A stretch of 15,645 nucleotides of DNA from Physocladia obscura (taxonomy: Eukaryota > Chytridiomycota > Chytridiomycetes > Chytridiales > Chytriomycetaceae). Below the pieces are notes generated by a model. The model saw only the letters and a list, made by a program, of their open reading frames with translations, was not told the origin of the DNA and made no database searches. The stretch is from assembly GCA_027596945.1 (NCBI GenBank), contig JADGJH010000655.1:1-15645 (forward strand), given 5' to 3'. Below, piece by piece: positions 10,001-15,645 of the stretch (within the stretch, counting starts at the first letter, position 1; each line of letters starts with the position of its first letter). Position numbers and translations under genes: made by a program.

Positions 10001-11412
10001 TTCACAGGTTTTGCTACATTTGGTTTTGTTGGTTTGCCAACTGATCCGGAAGTTGAAGAATCGATTTCGAAATTTTTTGAAACATCATGGTTGTTTGCAA
10101 TACTCTGTTTGGGTGCCGGTGAAACGTTTTCTTGGTTAGACTTTTTTGCCACAGATTTCTCCTCATGTAAAATTTTCGCGTCTTGCAGCTTGCCGTCGCC
10201 TGAAATAATTGGAATAATTGGATTAGATTCAATTTTTTTTGTTTTTCGTTCCAGACCACTATCTTGATTTTTTGCTGAAACAGATAAAATATTTTCTTTG
10301 GATTTTTTGGCTTTGTCAACCGCCAGTTTATCAACTGGAATCAGTTTCTTTGTGGACACAGTCACCAGACTCAATTTTGATTCGAGAATATTCAACTGAG
10401 AGTTCGTCTTTTCGAATGTATTTTTTGATGATGCAATGCTATTTGGTTGCAAGTTCGATTGTTGAATTTTTTCTTCCAATTCTGCGGATTTATCTGACAA
10501 AATTTCAACGGTCGTAGCTAATTCAGAATCTTCATTTACGACTTTTTCAGACACTTTTGGTAAAGTTTCTTTGCCAACTTCGATATCTTCCACAACTTTA
10601 ATAGGAGGAGGCTCCGTGCTGATTAGTTTTGGAGGTCTAGTTATTTTCTGTTGCGTTAGAGTGGTGTGAACATCTTGTATGATTTCCTCCTCGCTCAATG
10701 TTGGCATTTCTGAAGCGCCAGACGGTTTGCGTAGAATACTGGTTGGTGAATTTTCTCCAATTGTTGTTTTTTTGGTTGTCTCTTTTAATCCTGCAGCACT
10801 ATTACCATCTAAGTCAAACCTCACGCGACTGTTTGATGTATTTCCTGTGCCAATTTTACCACGTTCACCGGCTACTGAAACGCTTTTTGATCGTTTTCCT
10901 TGTTGTTGCCGACTTTTTCGTCTTTGCAATGTTTCAACGTTACCTTCTACGACTGTGACCACTTTAACTTGTGCAGGTTCGTTGACAATAATTCTGCGCT
11001 CGACGTGTGGTTCCGAATCTGCTGCCGATGAATCTGAATTTTGAATTGCTTTCATCTCATTTCTTGAATTTGGATTCCTTTCAATGCGTTTGACAATCAC
11101 ATTCGGCGCTACACGTTTTTGATTTAACACATAATATTTATAAAAACTCGCCGACTTTTACTAACGTGGAATAAGGACCGAATGCTTTGAATTCTTCTGT
11201 ATTTCATTTTCTGGCAGTTTCGTCTCATCGATGCTGTTCGGAAGAGGCGGTGGTTCAATAAGAATTGCTGTTTGTGCCTTTTGCGATGGTAGCGATATTG
11301 ACGCGCCGACAGATTTAATAGGTATTGAAGATTCGTCGAATTTTTGTGCGTTTTCAGAACTGATTTTTACAGTGGCCGGATTTGCACTTGCAATTTTCCT
11401 CTGCTTCAGCAT
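7056..11412 (-). CDS. Large Lys/Ser-rich disordered protein, four exons; function unknown
   Basis: I assemble four minus-strand exons: 11412-11166, 11108-8869, 8822-8732 and 8689-7056. They total 4,212 nt, an exact multiple of three, coding for 1,403 residues. Each junction keeps frame and skips the stop codons that would otherwise divide the region into separate frames. I recognise no domain. Most of the protein is low-complexity, rich in Lys, Ser, Glu, Pro and Gln, with many basic clusters that could be nuclear localisation signals. The best-ordered part lies around the two middle junctions: a Leu/Arg-rich helix-like stretch (TLKLRARLQLEVDGV), then KSLEDASKAYNIYRQ, then IKGYEKAMIESFGFLPMF across the 30-codon third exon. 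The start is the first ATG in the frame of exon 1, and an upstream exon cannot be excluded. If the introns were rejected, the alternative would be two or three overlapping tandem genes. A cytoskeletal, flagellar or nuclear scaffold role is possible, but nothing in the sequence proves one. Confidence 0.65.
8690..8731 (-). other. Micro-intron 3 of the large gene, 42 bp
   Basis: The donor is GTAAGA and the acceptor ends in ATAG. It is a phase 1 intron that creates a shared Asp codon. It joins FGFLPMFN to DQVRRP and removes an in-frame TAA. It is short even for fungi. Confidence 0.6.
8823..8868 (-). other. Micro-intron 2 of the large gene, 46 bp
   Basis: The donor is GTTAGT, an ACTAAT branch-like site lies inside, and the acceptor is CACAG. 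It is a phase 0 intron joining RAIQGNT to DIYGKLVANN. It changes frame and so links the long 2.2-kb exon, which would otherwise end at 8809, to the downstream exons. A rival reading starts a separate gene at the ATG at 8832-8834, which lies inside this intron. Confidence 0.6.
11109..11165 (-). other. Micro-intron 1 of the large gene, 57 bp
   Basis: The donor GTTAGT is identical to that of intron 2, and the acceptor ends in GTGTAG. It is a phase 1 intron that removes two consecutive stop codons (TAG, TAA) while staying in the same frame, and it joins SVLIP to PPNVIVKRIER. Confidence 0.6.
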
Positions 11413-12065
11413 TATCTGTCTTGTGTTTTCCCAAAATCAAAGTACCGACAATCACGGCCAGTGTTTTTTTGTTACGTGCTACTTCGGACTTATTACAATG
11501 GACGCAAGGGAACGGGTAAAGAATGGGGACGGTGTTGTTGATGCAGATTTTGAACAATGAAAATTTCCATTGTTTTTGAAAACAAGGAGATTGCGAAAAT
11601 GGGATTTAAGGAGATTTGTTATAGCTTAAGCTGTAATTTTTTTTTTATTTATATTAAAAAAGCTGAGAGTTTTGCTGATTTTAAATTGACATAAAAAAAC
11701 GAAAAGAAATCTGTGCGTTTTGTTACGCAACAAAGGGAGTGATAAAATAAATATACTCAAGAAGAAAAAAGAGTAAATATATTAATGAAGGAAGATGAGA
11801 GGTAGCTTTGAAGCATCATTTCATTCAATACCAGTCGATGTTGTTTGTGATAACTCAAAATTTTAAAAATTTTGTTGAAGCTGACCAAACAAGACACTAG
11901 TAGTCAAAATTTACTTTACGGCGTCTCCCATGGACGTATACCCGACAGCGACTAGCAATCTCACAGCGGAGAACAAATGAGGAATGCTAAAAACAAAATG
12001 CAAATATAATAGCAATAATATTTATTCCAGCACAGCAAACACTTTTTAGACCGTCAATTTTATTT
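11413..12065. other. Intergenic: GH62 3' end and presumed promoter of the large gene
   Basis: 653 bp lie between two genes on the same (minus) strand. The part near 12021 holds the GH62 poly(A) signal, and the part near 11413-11900 should hold the promoter and leader of the large gene. A/T-rich near-inverted stretches (AATAAATATACTC and GAGTAAATATATT) lie near 11745-11785. A minus-strand open frame at about 11354-11557 contains a CVHC motif but has no ATG. It could be an upstream exon or leader and is not called. CpGs are frequent here, unlike in the left third of the window. Confidence 0.5.
12021..12026 (-). terminator. Poly(A) signal AATAAA of the GH62 gene
   Basis: AATAAA on the minus strand starts about 40 nt after the GH62 stop codon, a usual distance for a 3' end signal. 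Confidence 0.5.
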
Positions 12066-13328
12066 TCAAAGGCATTGTGAGTAGTATGGATTTGAGTATG
12101 TGCAAGTAGATCCAGTTGCACAGCAAGTTGCTCCAGTCCAACCGTTGCCAGCACACTGGCCGTACTTTGCAGAACAAGAAGATCCAGAACCGACAGTGGT
12201 GGTGGTGGCAACTTTGGTAGTCGTGGTGGTTGTGATTTTTGCGGTCGTACTGGCTGCAGTACCAGTTGTTTTTGTTGTAGCTGTTGTTGTCGTGGTGGTA
12301 GTTGCAGAGTTAGAACAAATGGAGCCAAAGTTTGTGGTGCTAGTCAATAAACCAATCTTGTACGGCAAATCGTTATATGCTTGGTTTGATCCAGCTGGAA
12401 TTCCTTGATAAAAAAATTTCAAGTCACACAAGTCGACTGTTGGAGTCTGGTTAACATTTGTGCGAATCAATTCTCCATGACTAACTCCAGACGCCCATTG
12501 CGTCACTCCGGATGGAAACACAACATTATTCTTGCTTGCAAATAACGGATTGAAGCTTGTCCACGGGCCAGCTAGATTGTTAGCAGTAAACAAGCCATAC
12601 TTGCGGGTGCCAGTGCTGTCAAATCCTTCAATACCAGCAATATACCCCGATTGTCCTTCAATTGCATACACGAAAGAAGCCTCAAATGAGCTGGACTCGG
12701 TTCCCGCAAAAGCCGTTGTAGTTGCACCCCAACCGTATGGAAACGAACCAATTGCAGTTGGAGTATGGTACCAGGCACCCAGGTCGTCGGACCAAAAAAG
12801 ATGGCATGTAGATGCATCGCAGATATTGAAAAAGTCAATCCAACCCGCTGCTGTTGATGGCAGCGTATCAATCATGTACTTTGGAGTAGACCAGCCTTGT
12901 GGATTTCCGGGGTTTGTGTTTGTACTGAATGTTGGATTTGGCGATTGGAAGATCAAATACCATAGGGCGTGAGGTTCAAAGTAGAAGAGCTGTGGGGCAC
13001 ACTTGTACGGAAACCCGTTCATGCTGGCTGTTTGATCCATATAATAAATTTTAGACTGTGAAGCTACCGAAAAGTCAGTAAAATTGGTGTATCCCATTGT
13101 GTATCCGTTGTTGTAGATTGTAAAGTAAGAATGGTACACGCCGTTATAGTAAACAATCGTTGGATCTTTGACACTAGTGGGGTTAGGATGAATCGAATCG
13201 GGTTGTGGGCTGATCAAAACGGAGCTGGAAGTCCAGCTGAAGGAGCTTGGAAGTGAAACACCGTAAACCTTTGTACCGGATAGCAGAAGCAGCATGAAGA
13301 ACCATGCTACCGAGGAAATTTTGGACAT
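12066..13328 (-). CDS. Secreted GH62 alpha-L-arabinofuranosidase with C-terminal CBM1
   Basis: An intronless frame of 420 residues from the ATG at 13328. An ATG eight codons upstream (13352) is in frame, but only the chosen start puts a classic signal peptide at the N-terminus (MSKISS, then [10 protein letters not shown], ending near residue 23). The GH62 domain covers about 30-338. Expected catalytic residues are D55 in [10 protein letters not shown] (base), D171 in FFNICD (pKa modulator) and E216 in SSFEASFVY (acid). The conserved SHGELIRTN (283-291) is also present. A Thr-rich linker (341-384), probably O-glycosylated, leads to a 36-residue CBM1 (385-420) with six cysteines and the cellulose-facing aromatics Y389, W397, Y415 and Y416. 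N-glycosylation sequons occur at N82 and N293. The enzyme removes arabinose side chains from arabinoxylan outside the cell, and the CBM1 anchors it to cellulose. The gene is visibly richer in G+C than its surroundings. Confidence 0.95.
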   Translation of the reverse strand: MSKISSVAWFFMLLLLSGTKVYGVSLPSSFSWTSSSVLISPQPDSIHPNPTSVKDPTIVYYNGVYHSYFTIYNNGYTMGYTNFTDFSVASQSKIYYMDQTASMNGFPYKCAPQLFYFEPHALWYLIFQSPNPTFSTNTNPGNPQGWSTPKYMIDTLPSTAAGWIDFFNICDASTCHLFWSDDLGAWYHTPTAIGSFPYGWGATTTAFAGTESSSFEASFVYAIEGQSGYIAGIEGFDSTGTRKYGLFTANNLAGPWTSFNPLFASKNNVVFPSGVTQWASGVSHGELIRTNVNQTPTVDLCDLKFFYQGIPAGSNQAYNDLPYKIGLLTSTTNFGSICSNSATTTTTTTATTKTTGTAASTTAKITTTTTTKVATTTTVGSGSSCSAKYGQCAGNGWTGATCCATGSTCTYSNPYYSQCL

Positions 13329-14514
13329 GGGGTTTTCAGAGCAAGGAATCATCAAGAATTTCAAAAATAAGAAAAAGTTTTTATTGCATTAAAATTTTTT
13401 TGATTATTTGATATCAAAAAAACTCATTGAAAAAAAAAAATTTCAAATTTCAAAAAACGCTTAACAGCTACTTGAATACTGCATATTTTTGGCTAGTGCA
13501 TATTTTTTGGCTAGCTTTATTAATACGCATCATAGCAAGCGCTACCGAATACCTTGTACTTACAGAATGTGAAAAAGAGTGCCCAAATTCTCTTTGTCAT
13601 GTGATCAAAAAGTGATTGATTATATTGAAAAACTCGATTTTCCAGCTCTACATTTTTATCTAGTACTAATATCAATTTATTTCCATTTTGAATACATTTT
13701 CTATATAACTGTTACTTGTTGTGAGCACCCTTTAATTTCTTTCATTTTGATTTTGATTTGACGTGATTACAGAAATTTTTTTGGTTATTAAATTTTGAAG
13801 AAAAATTTAAAGACAAAAAAAAGATACCAAGAATACAGCCAGTTAGCAAAATATGACTGTAAGCAAAAGATACTTAAAGTCCGAAGCATTCATTTTGTCA
13901 CTTATAACAAAACAATAATAAACAATAATAAAAATCTTCCCCTTCAAGAACACGAAATTTTTTGGCCCAAATATGTGAAGCTGTCCAGAGAAAAAGAAGG
14001 TTTAGCTGCTTTTGTCTTCACATGATTGGTTCCGTTTATCAACACGGTTGGGCTTTCTCTGCGAATTTTTATCTATTTTTGTTTTACAAAGAACTCCAGT
14101 TTTTGTTTTTCGTGAAAATGGTTCTCTTTCGCCAGTTTCGGAATTCGATGACTGACGGTTGTATTAGGAAATCTTGTTCAATATTTATTATTCCCAGAAA
14201 ATTTCTGAATGGACTTTGTGATGTTTATACTGAGGGCAACAATGAAATAAAAAAAATCCACCTGGATAATGTTGGAATGTGACTGTGGATCACTTTTTAA
14301 CTCTGTTCTGTTCCAAAAATAAAATAATTCTTTTTACTCCTTGAAATCTCTTCCATCGTTTGTCTGACTCCTCAAGGCCCTACTTCTGCGTCTCCCACAA
14401 TCCCGTCAGCGCTTCTCAACAGATAAGTCTGCACTCCACCTTTTTTTCTAGCTTACTCATAACAGAAATTAACAGTAAACTCAATTAAAAAAAAAAAAAC
14501 AGGTGTGATTATTG
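13329..14514. other. Intergenic region upstream of GH62; no gene recognised
   Basis: About 1.2 kb of A+T-rich DNA with ordinary CpG content. The part next to 13329 must hold the GH62 promoter and leader. Open frames at 13795-14025 and 13962-14282 on the plus strand begin with TTG, not ATG, and match nothing I know. A long A run ends at about 14500, just before the hairpin described separately. Confidence 0.5.
13481..13515. promoter_or_regulatory. Tandem 17/18-bp repeat with two GGCTAG sites upstream of GH62
   Basis: Two adjacent copies read GCATATTTTTGGCTAGT (13481-13497) and GCATATTTTTTGGCTAGC (13498-13515), about 155 bp upstream of the GH62 start codon. GGCTAG fits the GGCTAR site known for the xylanase activator XlnR/Xyr1 of Pezizomycotina. 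Whether this fungus has such a factor cannot be seen here, so a role in xylan-induced expression is only a guess. The repeat itself is clear. Confidence 0.35.
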
Positions 14515-14630
14515 TGTGGAGGTACAAGATCGGTGAGTGAATCAGGTAGTGTGCGTGTGAGTATGTTTTTCAGAACAAGAAAAACATAGACCCTGATCAC
14601 CACCCAAATTCCTCACCAAATTACTCCACA
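14515..14630. repeat. Imperfect inverted repeat / long hairpin
   Basis: A perfect 10-bp stem (TATGTTTTTC at 14562-14571, GAAAAACATA at 14579-14588) surrounds the 7-base loop AGAACAA. Outward, GGTGAG (14532-14537) pairs with CTCACC (14612-14617), and TGTGGAG (14515-14521) pairs with CTCCACA (14624-14630). Internal loops on the two sides are 24 and 23 bases, then 10 and 6 bases. The whole could fold as one arm-shaped RNA of about 116 nt or be the relic of a small palindromic element. Confidence 0.5.
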
Positions 14631-14670
14631 GAACTTCTTTCCCACCCTTTTCTCCTAGTCAATTCTATAG

Positions 14671-15183
14671 CACTCTTTGAGTCTGCACAATTATATCTTG
14701 CCGAGTGACGAAATTGAACAAAATCGATTGGAAAAGCAGCACTATATTTACCGTGCGGGATTGCAGGGGTGAGTTAACGTAATTTGAACAACTTGTGTAG
14801 TGTAATACGAGGAGCGAATGTGTTTTTTACGTTATTTTTGTTTTGTTTTTGATTTTTTTGTTTTGAGTTATCAGGGATGTTATCTGTCCTACCGTATCCA
14901 AACACCATCGAAGAATTAATTCGAGTGGAAAAACTAGTAGGTTGGATCGAGTTTGTTGAAGCAAACGCTCTTGCCTATCGCGACAGACCATATTCAAAAC
15001 AATTCAGCAAAGTAATACTTAATGCATCGCATGTATGTGGCTTGGGCTGTTGTGCGGTAAATAATTGTCAAGCAGCGGCTTTCATTGGAAGACTGGCTGC
15101 ATCCCGCGATGGATATTACTCTTGAAGAATACAAAAAATTGATAGAAAGGGGTTTAATTTCTTTTTCATGTTTGATAGTATAA
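14671..15183 (+). pseudogene. Broken class I SAM methyltransferase (fungal TAM/LaeA-like type)
   Basis: Three fragments lie in the family's usual order but in three different frames. The first (14671-14768) carries LPSDEIEQNRLEKQHYIY, like the N-terminal LPNDEEEQDRL-LQH motif of fungal SAM methyltransferases, and ends at a GTGAGT donor at 14769. The second (about 14877-15059) has GWIEFVEANALAYR, like the strand after the core (KPGGWIELVE). The third (15061-15183) has WLHPAMDITLEEYKKLI and ends in TAA. The SAM-binding core with its glycine-rich loop (VLDVGCGTG type), expected between the first two, is absent. The acceptor TTATCAG at 14868-14874 does not put fragments one and two in the same frame. 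A 43-bp intron (GTATGT to CAAGCAG, about 15030-15075) could join fragments two and three in frame, but it would not restore the core. I read this as an internally deleted pseudogene. A gene spliced in an unexpected way is less likely. Confidence 0.5.
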
Positions 15184-15645
15184 CCTTTAATCATGAAAAT
15201 CAACAATCGTTTCTCAACCTCGAAAGTAAAGAGAACAAAAGTTAAATTCAACTCCACAAATGCTGCAATATTTTTGTTTCTTTTACCCCACCATAACTAT
15301 AAAAAACTGTTTCCTCGAAAAAAGCAACTATCTCTCAAAAAGTAATCCCACAAAGCCCGTTATCATTCTGTTCAAATCTGCATTACACCCCAAAGCCTTA
15401 CATAAACTACACCCTCAATATAACTTAATGTACAAAAAAGGTGAGAGGCTGAAGGACGGGGTATCAAATAAAACCAAAAAAAAAATTCATACAAAAAAGA
15501 GTAGAGGGATAACGACGAAAAAAAACATAAGGGAAAAGAGAGTATTGGCTGCAACAATCGAGAACCATGACAAAAAAGAGGAAAAAAGAATCAAAATAAA
15601 CCCGATCATAATAAATGCATACGGAAAAGGCGAAAGAGTAATAAT
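15184..15645. other. No gene recognised
   Basis: 462 bases of A-rich sequence follow the methyltransferase remnant to the window edge. I see no reading frame with a plausible start, no RNA gene and no clear repeat. The part next to 15184 may be the 3' flank of the remnant. Confidence 0.4.

Noticed and set aside
8809..11130. A separate gene for a 773-residue protein ending at 8809
   Set aside because: It begins with GTG, ends shortly after a GTTAGT donor, and joins in frame to both neighbours through short GT-AG introns; one gene explains more.
11354..11557. Minus-strand open frame with a CVHC motif as the first exon of the large gene
   Set aside because: It has no ATG and no splice pair that joins it cleanly to the next exon; kept only as a possibility.
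12100..12408. Plus-strand Val-rich open frame opposite the GH62 gene
   Set aside because: It is the complement of the Thr-codon linker and CBM1 region.
13962..14282. Open frame of 106 codons upstream of the methyltransferase remnant
   Set aside because: It starts with TTG, has Phe/Leu-rich sequence typical of chance frames in A+T-rich DNA, and matches no family I know.
15060..15125. Similarity of AAFIG...GYY here to the same motif in the frame at 148-615
   Set aside because: Here it is a shifted reading of the methyltransferase C-terminal fragment, and the DNA of the two places is not alike.
1..15645. CRISPR array, prokaryotic operon or rRNA
   Set aside because: There are no spaced direct repeats of the right kind, and the genes are eukaryotic in type with introns and poly(A) signals.

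Overview
The window looks like nuclear DNA of a filamentous or early-diverging fungus. It has a secreted GH62 arabinofuranosidase with a C-terminal fungal-type CBM1, a Set5/SMYD5-type SET-MYND protein, very short GT-AG introns (42, 46 and 57 bp), and fragments that resemble the large fungal family of class I SAM methyltransferases. The strong A+T bias, micro-introns and methyltransferase type would suit a chytrid-like lineage. That placement is inference.

Layout. (1) 1-5486: an A+T-rich left third with no convincing intact gene. A reading frame without an ATG lies at 148-615. From 774 to 5114 I find not one CpG dinucleotide on a line-by-line reading, while TpG and CpA are common. This block holds a cluster of short tandem repeats (1209-1447) and possible scraps of a Ty1/copia-type retroelement on the minus strand (about 1441-1725). 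It looks like old repeat or heterochromatic DNA that has lost all CpG, as expected of long-term CpG methylation and deamination or a CpG-directed RIP-like process. (2) 5487-7013 (+): an intact 508-residue SET-MYND methyltransferase with an unusual histidine-rich insertion. (3) 7056-11412 (-): what first looks like three separate open frames joins, through three well-placed micro-introns that all keep frame, into one gene for a 1,403-residue, Lys/Ser-rich, mostly disordered protein of unknown function. It converges on the SET gene with only 42 bp between stop codons. (4) 12066-13328 (-): the intronless GH62-CBM1 gene, with a signal peptide and a Thr-rich linker. (5) 13329-14670: intergenic, with a tandem GGCTAG-containing repeat upstream of GH62 and a strong imperfect hairpin near 14515-14630. 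(6) 14671-15183 (+): three fragments, in three frames, of a SAM methyltransferase that lacks its SAM-binding core, most likely a pseudogene. (7) 15184-15645: nothing recognised.

The genes do not form an obvious pathway. The GH62 enzyme acts outside the cell on arabinoxylan. The SET-MYND protein probably acts on histones or other proteins. The strongest candidate for something undescribed is the sharply bounded CpG-free block next to CpG-containing genes, followed by the large orphan disordered protein.
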